DNA of 6,587 nt from Rhodobacterales bacterium (lineage in GTDB: Bacteria; Pseudomonadota; Alphaproteobacteria; Rhodobacterales; Rhodobacteraceae), in assembly GCA_009992615.1 (NCBI GenBank), contig JAACVA010000148.1, forward strand, positions 1-6,587. Reading direction: 5' to 3'. This document shows positions 1 through 5,417 of this stretch, in pieces. The translations under genes and the position numbers were made by a program. Numbering within the stretch: the first letter of the stretch is position 1; the number at the start of each line of letters is the position of its first letter. Below the pieces are notes generated by a model that was given only the letters and a program-made list of their open reading frames with translations, was not told the origin of the DNA and made no database searches.

Positions 1-1746
1 ACCGATGGTGATATTGATGCGTTATCGAAACGATTGGCGTATATTCGCACATGGACCTATGTCGCGCAGCGCAAGGGCTGGGTAGATGACGAAAGTCATT
101 GGCGCGGCGCGACGCGTGCCGTAGAAGATCGCCTGTCGGATGCGCTGCACGGTGCGCTGACACAACGATTTGTGGACCGGCGCACGTCTGTGTTGCTGCG
201 CCGGCTCAAACAGAAGGAGAGCCTTTTGGCCGAGGTGAACGAAAAGGGTGAAGTGACCGTCGAAGGTCAGGTGTTGGGACAGCTTCAGGGCTTTCGTTTT
301 CGCCAGGATGCGTCGGCCTCGCCCGACGAGGCAAAAACGGTGCGTCAGGCGGCGGTGGCGGCCTTGCGGCCCGAATTCCATCTGCGGGCTGACCGGTTTT
401 ACAATGCGCCCGATACCGAGATTGATTTCACTGAACAGGGCGGCCTGATCTGGGGCAGCCAGGCGGTGGGCAAACTTGTGGTGGGGTCTGACCCCCTGAA
501 ACCGGGCATCGAAGCGTTCGTCGATGAAGAAGCCGGGCATGACGTGGCCCAGAAGGTGCAGCGCCGGTTGCAGCATTTCATCGACCGCAAGATCGCCACC
601 CTGTTCGAGCCTTTGCTGGCAATGCAGCGCGATGAAACGCTGACCGGTCTGGCGCGTGGCTTTGCTTTTCGCCTGATCGAAGGTCTGGGTCTGTTGCCGC
701 GCGACGCGGTGGCGGTCGAGGTCAAGGATCTGGACCAGGAGGCGCGTGGCGCCTTGCGCAAGCATGGCATCCGGTTTGGGCAATTCACGATTTTCTTGCC
801 GCTGTTGCTGAAACCCGCGCCAACCCGGCTGCGTCTTGTGCTGTGGTCGCTGGCCAAAGGGCTGAGCGAATTCCCGGAAAGCCCGCCACCCGGCCTGGTA
901 ACCATTCCGGTGCCTGCCGACATCGACCGCGAAGCGGCCACGATGTCGGGCTATCGTGTGGCTGGGGACCGGGCGATCCGCATCGACATGCTGGAGCGTC
1001 TGGCCGACATGCTGCGCGCCAAGGACAGCCGCGCCGGGTTCGAGGCGACGCCGGACATGTTGTCGATCACCGGTATGACGCTGGAACAGTTTTCGCATCT
1101 GATGGCCGGGCTCGGGTATCGCGCAGAAAAGGGCGAACGGCCCAAGATCAAGGCGGGTCATTCCGGTGGGCCGTCCACGCCACCCGCCGAATTGCCCGAT
1201 CAGACGCCAGATGAAACGCCAGCGGATATTCCGGTTGAGACGCCGGTTGAGACGCCGGTTGAAGCCCCCGTCGAGGTTCCCGTCGAGGTTCCCGTCGAGG
1301 CGCCGGATCAGACGCCGCTGGAAACGCAGGCCCCCCCGGAAACCGGTGGTACGGTGCCAGTGGCCACAGCGTTGGACCAGCCAGAGGCATCGCAAACGCA
1401 AGGCGACACCGAAGCCGGGCCGCTGGCGGCACCCCCGACAGCCGACCTCGAGGTGTTTTATACCTTCACCTGGGCCGGAAATCGCCCCAATCGCGATCAG
1501 GCGCGCGGCCAGCCTCGGCGCGAGGGCGCGCCGAAACGCGCGCAGGCCGACGGCGGCAAACCCCGCGGCAAAGGCGGCAACAAGGGCCCGCGCAAGCCGC
1601 ATCAGGCAGGCAAGGCGGAAAGCGGTGCGCGCGACGCAGCCAAGGGCGCCAAGACGTTCGAGGCGCGCCCGCCGCGCAAGGAAAAACCGATCGACCCGGA
1701 CAATCCCTTTGCCGCAGCGTTGATGGCCTTGCGTGACAAAACCTGA
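1..1746 (+). CDS. SUV3-like / MgpS-type helicase, C-terminal part (5' end outside window)
   Basis: Frame 1 is open from the first base, so the start and the helicase motor motifs (Walker A, DExH) lie upstream; 581 residues are in the window. The first ~300 residues (RTWTYVAQRKGW near 16-27, TQRFVDRRTS near 54-63) match my memory of the post-motor region of alphaproteobacterial helicases related to mitochondrial SUV3, often labelled MgpS. Such proteins are expected to unwind RNA in the cytoplasm; this is family inference. Residues ~390-480 are low-complexity and acidic/proline-rich, with six PVE-type tetrapeptides at 411-434. A TFTWAG motif follows (488-493), then a Lys/Arg/Gly-rich tail (~495-560) that could bind RNA, and a conserved-looking DPDNPFA end (565-571). 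The stop overlaps the next gene by 14 bases, implying co-transcription and translational coupling. Gene identity is fairly sure; the exact substrate is unknown. Confidence 0.85.
   Translation, partial: TDGDIDALSKRLAYIRTWTYVAQRKGWVDDESHWRGATRAVEDRLSDALHGALTQRFVDRRTSVLLRRLKQKESLLAEVNEKGEVTVEGQVLGQLQGFRFRQDASASPDEAKTVRQAAVAALRPEFHLRADRFYNAPDTEIDFTEQGGLIWGSQAVGKLVVGSDPLKPGIEAFVDEEAGHDVAQKVQRRLQHFIDRKIATLFEPLLAMQRDETLTGLARGFAFRLIEGLGLLPRDAVAVEVKDLDQEARGALRKHGIRFGQFTIFLPLLLKPAPTRLRLVLWSLAKGLSEFPESPPPGLVTIPVPADIDREAATMSGYRVAGDRAIRIDMLERLADMLRAKDSRAGFEATPDMLSITGMTLEQFSHLMAGLGYRAEKGERPKIKAGHSGGPSTPPAELPDQTPDETPADIPVETPVETPVEAPVEVPVEVPVEAPDQTPLETQAPPETGGTVPVATALDQPEASQTQGDTEAGPLAAPPTADLEVFYTFTWAGNRPNRDQARGQPRREGAPKRAQADGGKPRGKGGNKGPRKPHQAGKAESGARDAAKGAKTFEARPPRKEKPIDPDNPFAAALMALRDKT
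1231..1302 (+). repeat. Six in-frame 12-bp repeats encoding PVE[T/A/V]
   Basis: Six consecutive 12-base units encode PVET, PVET, PVEA, PVEV, PVEV, PVEA. At the DNA level they fall into two near-identical sub-families: the early units use gttgagacgccg and the later ones gtcgaggttccc. This suggests recent local duplication within each sub-family. Degenerate flanking units (DQTPDETP before, DQTPLETQ after) extend the Pro/Glu/Thr-rich linker. Because the period is a multiple of three, copy number can change without breaking the frame. The encoded stretch is probably a disordered spacer between the helicase core and the basic C-terminal tail. Confidence 0.85.
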
Positions 1747-2128
1747 GACGATTCGCCTCGACAAATGGCTTTGGTTCGCGCGGTTTTTCAAGACGCGCGG
1801 CCTTGCCACCAAGGTGGTCAGTGGCGGTCAGGTGCGGGTGAACGGGGTGCGGGCCGGAAAACCGTCGCAAGCGGTTGGTGTTGGCGACGTGCTGACCTTT
1901 GCCCAAGGCGACGCGATTCGGGTGATCGAAATCGCCGCCTGCGGCCTGCGGCGTGGCCCCGCGAGCGAGGCGCAAACGCTTTACCTCGACAAAAGCCCCC
2001 CGGTGCCGCCGAAGCCCGATCCGGTTGCCGCAGCGCCGCGGTTTGACCAGGGCGGGCGGCCCGGCAAGAAAGACCGCCGCGACATGACGCGCATGTCCGA
2101 CAAGGCACGCGGTCGGGCGCTTGAATGA
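1733..2128 (+). CDS. S4-domain RNA-binding protein, Hsp15/HslR type
   Basis: A 131-residue protein with an S4 RNA-binding fold at about residues 7-70: IRLDKWLWFARFFKTRGLA opens it, followed by SGGQVRVNGVRAGK and GVGDVLTF. This layout is typical of Hsp15 (HslR), which in E. coli binds 50S subunits carrying stalled nascent chains after heat stress; that role here is inferred from family. Beyond residue ~85 the protein has a Pro-rich stretch and a basic tail (GKKDRRDMTRMSDKARGR) common in alphaproteobacterial homologues. The start is GTG at 1733, inside the end of the helicase gene, because it places the S4 motif close to the N-terminus at the usual distance; no strong Shine-Dalgarno is visible, which fits coupling to the upstream gene. 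A later start would cut into the S4 domain. Confidence 0.88.
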   Translation: MTKPETIRLDKWLWFARFFKTRGLATKVVSGGQVRVNGVRAGKPSQAVGVGDVLTFAQGDAIRVIEIAACGLRRGPASEAQTLYLDKSPPVPPKPDPVAAAPRFDQGGRPGKKDRRDMTRMSDKARGRALE

Positions 2129-2137
2129 TCGCCATCA

Positions 2138-2164
2138 CTCGGCTAGTCCAGTGACTGAGCTGAG
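2138..2164 (+). promoter_or_regulatory. Intercistronic hairpin before fdxA
   Basis: The RNA can fold with CTCGGCT (2138-2144) pairing to AGCTGAG (2158-2164) including one G-U, and AGTC (2145-2148) pairing to GACT (2153-2156). G2157 is bulged and the loop is four bases. No U-tract follows, so it is not a standard terminator. It sits between the S4 gene stop (2126-2128) and the fdxA ribosome-binding region (GGA at 2167-2169). It could set mRNA processing or differential stability. Folding was read by eye, without energy calculation. Confidence 0.45.
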
Positions 2165-2178
2165 ATGGAACAGAGCCT

Positions 2179-2517
2179 ATGACCTATATCGTCACCGACA
2201 ATTGCATCGCCTGTAAATACACCGACTGTGTCGAGGTGTGTCCTGTGGATTGTTTCTATGAGGGCGAGAACATGCTGGTGATCCACCCGGACGAATGCAT
2301 CGACTGTGGCGTGTGCGAACCGGAATGTCCCGCCGATGCGATCCGCCCCGATACCGAGCCGGACATGGATAAATGGGTGGAATTCAACCGCAAATACTCT
2401 GAGGCGTGGCCGGTGATCATCACCAAGAAAGATCCCTTGCCTGAAGCCGAAGAGCGGGATGGCGAGACAGGCAAGCTGGACAAATACTTCAGCGAGGCAC
2501 CGGGCGAAGGCGGATGA
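2179..2517 (+). CDS. fdxA: Seven-iron (3Fe-4S/4Fe-4S) ferredoxin FdxA
   Basis: A 112-residue soluble electron carrier of the Azotobacter ferredoxin I type. Cysteines at 9, 12, 17, 21, 25, 40, 43, 46 and 50 reproduce the family spacing once the initiator Met is counted. By that alignment C9, C17 and C50 should hold the 3Fe-4S cluster and C21, C40, C43 and C46 the 4Fe-4S cluster, leaving C12 and C25 free. The C-terminal half (DMDKWVEFNRKYSEAWPVI) is the usual cap found in the FdxA group, and the end is acidic. Start is ATG at 2179 with a weak GGA nine bases upstream. The 50-base gap after the S4 gene suggests co-transcription. The redox partner cannot be told from this window; roles in oxidative stress or Fe-S handling are known for relatives but unproven here. 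Confidence 0.96.
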   Translation: MTYIVTDNCIACKYTDCVEVCPVDCFYEGENMLVIHPDECIDCGVCEPECPADAIRPDTEPDMDKWVEFNRKYSEAWPVIITKKDPLPEAEERDGETGKLDKYFSEAPGEGG

Positions 2518-2521
2518 TTCG

Positions 2522-2552
2522 CCGTCTCGGGGTGGTCATGGCCCCGAAACGG
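2522..2552 (+). terminator. Hairpin just after fdxA, possible terminator without U-tract
   Basis: CCGT (2522-2525) pairs with ACGG (2549-2552) and TCGGGG (2527-2532) with CCCCGA (2542-2547), separated by one C/A mismatch and closing a nine-base loop. It begins five bases after the fdxA stop. The downstream sequence (taacaatagggc) lacks a T-run, so it is a poor intrinsic terminator; it may instead protect the 3' end of the fdxA transcript or act with Rho. Position and stem strength support a role in ending or stabilising the message. Confidence 0.45.
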
Positions 2553-2613
2553 TAACAATAGGGCAAAGACACCCCTCATTTCCGGCATTTCAGGCCAGAA
2601 TGCAGCGATCTCT

Positions 2614-2641
2614 TTGAGACAGCGCATTTTTGTGTTATGAA
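2614..2641 (+). promoter_or_regulatory. Candidate sigma-70-type promoter for carD
   Basis: TTGAGA at 2614-2619 matches five of six bases of the -35 consensus, and TATGAA at 2636-2641 matches four of six bases of the -10 consensus, with a 16-base spacer. It lies in a locally AT-richer patch between the post-fdxA hairpin and carD, and would give a 5' leader of about 150 bases. A second, weaker pair (TTGATT at 2714, TATTTG at 2736) is possible. No transcript data support either. Confidence 0.4.
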
Positions 2642-2662
2642 AGTGTCAGTTGAATAACGGCG

Positions 2663-2800
2663 ATGAACAGATGCTTGGGGCGCCTGCCGCTTTGCGGCAC
2701 CACTAACCCTGAATTGATTGGTAAAACGACGGGGATATTTGGTGTTCCCGCCGTTGTTCTGTCGCCTGAGTTCTGGGGGCCTTACGAGGAATGTGTCTGA
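2663..2800 (+). CDS. Possible 45-codon leader ORF abutting carD
   Basis: An ATG at 2663 opens a 45-codon frame (begins MNRCLGRLPLCGTTNP, ends WGPYEECV) whose TGA (2798-2800) is immediately followed by the carD ATG. I recognise no family. The upstream sequence has only a weak purine patch, and the length is within what chance gives in this DNA. The direct stop/start abutment is what makes it notable: if translated, ribosomes would finish at the carD start and could couple the two. It would lie wholly within the leader predicted from the candidate promoter at 2614-2641. Treat it as a hypothesis. Confidence 0.18.
   Translation: MNRCLGRLPLCGTTNPELIGKTTGIFGVPAVVLSPEFWGPYEECV
2685..2699 (+). promoter_or_regulatory. 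Perfect 6-bp hairpin in the carD leader
   Basis: TGCCGC (2685-2690) and GCGGCA (2694-2699) form a perfect stem with a TTT loop. A second imperfect stem follows: AACGACGGG (2725-2733) with CCCGCCGTT (2747-2755), one mismatch, 13-base loop. Together they would give the leader RNA two adjacent folds, about 100 and 45 bases before the carD start. Neither is followed by a U-tract. No known riboswitch class is recognised. Confidence 0.35.
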
Positions 2801-3310
2801 ATGAGCAAGTCTAAGAAACTGGATTTCCGTCCAAACGAGTATGTTGTGTATCCTGCCCATGGTGTGGGTCAAATCATTTCGATCGAAGAACAGGACATCG
2901 CCGGCATCTCGCTGGAATTGTTCGTGATTTCTTTCGCAAAGGACAAGATGACCCTGCGGGTGCCAACCCACAAGGCGACCGAGGTCGGGATGCGGTCCTT
3001 GTCCAGCCCCGACATCGTGACCAAGGCGATGAGTACGCTGAAAGGCAAGGCCAAGGTGAAAAAGGCCATGTGGTCGCGCCGCGCGCAGGAATACGAACAG
3101 AAGATCAACTCGGGTGATCTGATCGCAATCGCCGAAGTGGTGCGCGACCTGCACCGCACCGATGATCAGCGCGAGCAGAGCTATTCCGAACGTCAGTTGT
3201 ACGAAGCCGCGCTGGAGCGTTTGACCCGCGAAGTGGCAGCCGTGACAGGCGGCGACGAAGTGCTGGCGCAAAAGCAGGTGGGTGATGTTCTGGTTGGCCG
3301 CGCCGCCTGA
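2801..3310 (+). CDS. carD: CarD/CdnL-family RNA-polymerase-binding transcription regulator
   Basis: A 169-residue protein of the CarD_CdnL_TRCF family. Residues ~8-68 form the RNA-polymerase-interacting domain, with the family signatures YVVYPAHGVGQI (14-25) and MTLRVPTHKATEVGMR (50-65). Residues ~75-165 form the helical DNA-contacting domain with MWSRRAQEYEQKINSGDL (90-107). W91 is the expected match to the tryptophan that wedges into the upstream edge of the transcription bubble in M. tuberculosis CarD. Family members stabilise open complexes, notably at rRNA and other growth promoters. The protein ends in AA, as in Caulobacter CdnL, where the terminal alanines allow ClpXP degradation. Start: ATG at 2801, preceded by GAGGA ending at 2790, ten bases away; nearby ATG 2791 is out of frame. 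Identity is very secure. Confidence 0.96.
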   Translation: MSKSKKLDFRPNEYVVYPAHGVGQIISIEEQDIAGISLELFVISFAKDKMTLRVPTHKATEVGMRSLSSPDIVTKAMSTLKGKAKVKKAMWSRRAQEYEQKINSGDLIAIAEVVRDLHRTDDQREQSYSERQLYEAALERLTREVAAVTGGDEVLAQKQVGDVLVGRAA

Positions 3311-3330
3311 ACCTTTGCGCCAGAATGACG

Positions 3331-3369
3331 AAAAACCGCTGCCCGGGACAGTCCCGTGCGGCGGTTTTG
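3331..3369. terminator. Strong bidirectional intrinsic terminator between carD and cobS
   Basis: AAAACCGCTGC (3332-3342) pairs with GCGGCGGTTTT (3358-3368) including one U-G, then one C/T mismatch, then CGGGA (3344-3348) with TCCCG (3352-3356) around a CAG loop. The stem has 16 pairs. On the + strand the 3' arm ends in TTTT; on the - strand it ends in TTTTT (complement of 3331-3335). It lies 20 bases past the carD stop and 61 bases past the cobS stop, so it can end both convergent transcripts. Confidence 0.85.
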
Positions 3370-3429
3370 CGGTGCAGGGTTTGATCCAGCAGAGCGCCCT
3401 GCGGGCGCATTCCATCCTCTGTCTGGTGC

Positions 3430-4200
3430 CTAGAGCAGCAGTGCGGACAGGGTGATCAGCGCTGCAATTTCGCCCAGCTGTTGCGCAGCGCCCAGGATGT
3501 CGCCGGTTTGGCCACCAATTTTGGCCTGCGCCATCGCCCCGACCGCAAAGGTTGTCGCCGATATGGCGAGGAGCACGGGCACGGTGGCCACGCCGAGGCA
3601 CGAAATGGCAATCAGAACCGCGACAAATGCCGCGATGGCCAGTGTCGTCACCCCCGGTGCCCCGACCCGCGCCGACAGACCCCCGGGCCGGGCAAAGGGC
3701 AGGCGGTGCGCCAGCGCCACCATGGGCAGGCGCGACAGGGCGGCGATACCGATCAACAGCGATGCGCCGCCGTGCCCCGCCTGAAACAGCAGGGCCAGCG
3801 CGACCCAACGCAGGCCAAGCGACAGCACCAGTGCAATCACGCCATAGCTGCCGATGTGGCTGTCCTTCATGATCTCAAGGCGCCGCTCGGGCGTCCAGCC
3901 GCCCCACAGCCCATCGGCGCTGTCGGCCAGGCCGTCTTCGTGCATCGCCCCGGTCAGGATCGGCCCCATGGCCAAGGCCAGCCCGGCCGCAAGCGGGGCG
4001 GGCAGGCCTATCGCCAGTGCCAGCGCGCCCACCCCCCCGGCCAGCGCGCCGATCACCGCACCCGCCAGCGGCCAGGCCCAGGAGGCCGCCGCCCCGCGCG
4101 GCGCGCCGGACAGTGGCACCGGCACACGGCTGAGCAGGGCGAGGGCCGCAGCGATATCGGCCAGCGCTGGTTTTTCATCGTCTGTCATATGCGCTTTCAT
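3430..4200 (-). CDS. cobS: Adenosylcobinamide-GDP ribazoletransferase (cobalamin synthase) CobS
   Basis: An integral membrane enzyme that joins alpha-ribazole (or its phosphate) to adenosylcobinamide-GDP, the last assembly step of cobalamin. From ATG 4200 it is 256 residues, a usual size. The family signature is clear: HEDGLADSADGLWGG (87-101), RRLEIMKDSHIGSYG (106-120) and, near the C-terminus, GGQTGDILGA (229-238). Several hydrophobic segments (about 42-80, 120-140, 146-164, 184-222, 243-256) fit a multi-pass inner-membrane protein. I chose ATG 4200 (protein MKAHMTDD) because AAAGG lies four bases upstream; an in-frame TTG at 4224 has no ribosome-binding site, and ATG 4188 is the other option. 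It diverges from cobT, its partner in the same branch. A run of seven G on the coding strand (4032-4038) is a possible slippage site, but the frame is intact. Confidence 0.95.
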   Translation of the reverse strand: MKAHMTDDEKPALADIAAALALLSRVPVPLSGAPRGAAASWAWPLAGAVIGALAGGVGALALAIGLPAPLAAGLALAMGPILTGAMHEDGLADSADGLWGGWTPERRLEIMKDSHIGSYGVIALVLSLGLRWVALALLFQAGHGGASLLIGIAALSRLPMVALAHRLPFARPGGLSARVGAPGVTTLAIAAFVAVLIAISCLGVATVPVLLAISATTFAVGAMAQAKIGGQTGDILGAAQQLGEIAALITLSALLL

Positions 4201-4263
4201 TTGGCCTTTCGCCTGTCGGATCAAGCGTTAAAGAAGGGGTCACATCAGATCAATGAGGCACAA
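4201..4263. promoter_or_regulatory. Shared upstream region of divergent cobS and cobT
   Basis: These 63 bases must hold, or lie between, the start signals for both genes. Visible parts are AAAGG (read on -) four bases before cobS and GAGG (4255-4258) five bases before cobT. GATCAA occurs twice (4219-4224 and 4248-4253). No convincing -35/-10 pair is visible on either strand. The space is too small for a cobalamin riboswitch and no B12-box-like sequence was seen, so B12 control by that route is unlikely here. Confidence 0.4.
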
Positions 4264-5286
4264 ATGATCGGCGAACGTTTTCCTGCCACTCTGGCAGACG
4301 TACAATCTCTTTTCGCACAAATGCCATTGCCCGACGCAAGGGCCCTGTCCGGGGCGGCGGCGCGCAACGCCCAACTTACCAAGCCGCCGGCGGCGCTGGG
4401 CCGGCTTGAGGATTTGGCGATCTGGTATGCGGGTTGGCGCGGTGACGCGAGGCCGCAGATTGCAGCGCCACAGGTGATCGTGTTTGCCGGCAACCACGGA
4501 GTGGCGGCGCGGGGGGTGTCGGCCTTTCCGCCTGCGGTGACGGCGCAGATGGTGGCAAATTTTCGCGCCGGGGGGGCGGCGATCAACCAGTTGGCGCGCT
4601 GCTTCGGGGCCCGCATGGATGTTCATGCGCTGGATCTGGCGCGACCCACTGCCGATTTCACACAGACGGTCGCCATGGACAGCGCGGATTTTCTGACCGC
4701 GCTGCGCACCGGATGGGAGGCGGTTGATCCGGCGGCTGATATTTTGATCGTGGGCGAAATGGGTATCGGCAACACCACGGCGGCGGCGGCGGTGGCGGCG
4801 GCGCTGTTTGGCGGAGGGGCTGCGACCTGGACCGGGGTGGGTACCGGGGTGCATGGGGCGGCGTTGGACGGCAAGATCGCCGTGGTGGACGCCGGGCTGG
4901 CCCGCCATGGCGCGCTTGCCCGTGATCCCTTGGCGGTGCTGGCGGCCTTGGGGGGACGTGAGATGGCGGCAATGGCCGGTGCGGTGCTGCGGGCGCGGAT
5001 GCTGCGCATTCCGGTGATTCTGGATGGCTTCATCTGTTGCGCTGCCGTGGCCCCTTTGCATGTCACGGCCCCCGGCGCGCTGGATCACTGCGTTGCCGGG
5101 CACCTGTCGGCTGAGGCCGCCCATGGCACCTTGCTGGACCGGTTGGGCAAGGTGCCGCTGCTGTCTCTGGGGCTGCGGTTGGGAGAGGGATCAGGTGCCG
5201 CGTTGGCCCTTGGCGTCTTGCAAGGCGCGGTGGCCTGTCATTCCGGCATGGCAACCTTTGGTGAGGCGGGGGTGTCTGGCGCCTGA
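4264..5286 (+). CDS. cobT: Nicotinate-nucleotide--dimethylbenzimidazole phosphoribosyltransferase CobT
   Basis: A 340-residue cytoplasmic enzyme that transfers the phosphoribosyl group of nicotinate mononucleotide to 5,6-dimethylbenzimidazole, giving alpha-ribazole phosphate for CobS. Motifs in order: TKPPAALGRLEDLA (~39-52), the AGNHGV...GVSAFPPAVT block, NFRAGGAAINQLAR, VGEMGIGNTTAAAA with E165, and LRLGEGSGAALAL with E308. E308 corresponds to the catalytic glutamate (E317) of the Salmonella enzyme, and E165 to its E174 by motif position. The length fits the family (about 340-360). The frame is open far upstream, but ATG 4264 is the start because GAGG stands five bases before it and earlier codons overlap cobS. 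Homopolymers G7 (4570-4576) and a GCG-rich run (4780-4803) lie in conserved motifs without breaking the frame. Identity is secure. Confidence 0.96.
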   Translation: MIGERFPATLADVQSLFAQMPLPDARALSGAAARNAQLTKPPAALGRLEDLAIWYAGWRGDARPQIAAPQVIVFAGNHGVAARGVSAFPPAVTAQMVANFRAGGAAINQLARCFGARMDVHALDLARPTADFTQTVAMDSADFLTALRTGWEAVDPAADILIVGEMGIGNTTAAAAVAAALFGGGAATWTGVGTGVHGAALDGKIAVVDAGLARHGALARDPLAVLAALGGREMAAMAGAVLRARMLRIPVILDGFICCAAVAPLHVTAPGALDHCVAGHLSAEAAHGTLLDRLGKVPLLSLGLRLGEGSGAALALGVLQGAVACHSGMATFGEAGVSGA

Positions 5287-5417
5287 TTTTTCTGCGGGAT
5301 TTTGGCATTTGTCGCCGAAAAGATGAGTATTTTTGGCAAGAAGAAGGGACTGGCCGGAGAAAAGCCGCGCCGCGTGACGGCGATTCGGGGCAGGGTGGGT
5401 TGCCTTTTGAGCAGCGG
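5287..5417. other. Convergent intergenic region with an AT-rich repeat-like element
   Basis: The gap between cobT (+) and the antiporter gene (-) begins with about 60 bases much richer in A/T than the neighbours. ATTTTGGCA (5299-5307) recurs as ATTTTTGGCA (5329-5338), 30 bases apart. TTTTGGC (5300-5306) can fold with GCC...AAAA (5314-5321) with one bulged G, a weak stem after the cobT stop. The phrase around 5323-5345 (gagtatttttggcaagaag) resembles a dispersed intergenic sequence I recall from Rhodobacteraceae genomes; that is memory, not a search. No credible gene is present. Confidence 0.4.
5360..5382 (-). terminator. Weak candidate terminator for the antiporter gene
   Basis: Read on the - strand, CGCCG (5382-5378) pairs with CGGCG (5372-5368) around a five-base loop; after four bases (CGGC) comes TTTT (5363-5360). 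It lies about 36 bases past the antiporter stop. The stem is short and the T-run is offset, so efficiency is doubtful. Confidence 0.3.

Noticed and set aside
22..1812. 596-codon open frame on the - strand, opposite the helicase gene
   Set aside because: Its translation is Arg/His/Gly-rich with no recognisable domain, and its apparent repeats are just the complement of the PVE repeat. The + strand frame has clear family motifs; long antisense frames are common in GC-rich genes.
2576..3808. 410-codon - strand frame spanning carD, the terminator and part of cobS
   Set aside because: It runs across a strong terminator and antisense to the secure carD gene, with no recognisable motif; it is a compositional shadow.
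3481..4263. Upstream extension of the cobT frame (up to 601 codons in all)
   Set aside because: The extension is antisense to cobS and low in recognisable sequence, whereas ATG 4264 has a good ribosome-binding site and gives the family-typical length.
4201..4263. Cobalamin riboswitch or clear promoters between cobS and cobT
   Set aside because: The 63-base gap is too short for a cobalamin riboswitch and no B12-box-like sequence is visible. The best -35-like hexamer on the - strand (TTGATC, 4253-4248) has only a 2-of-6 match at the -10 position.
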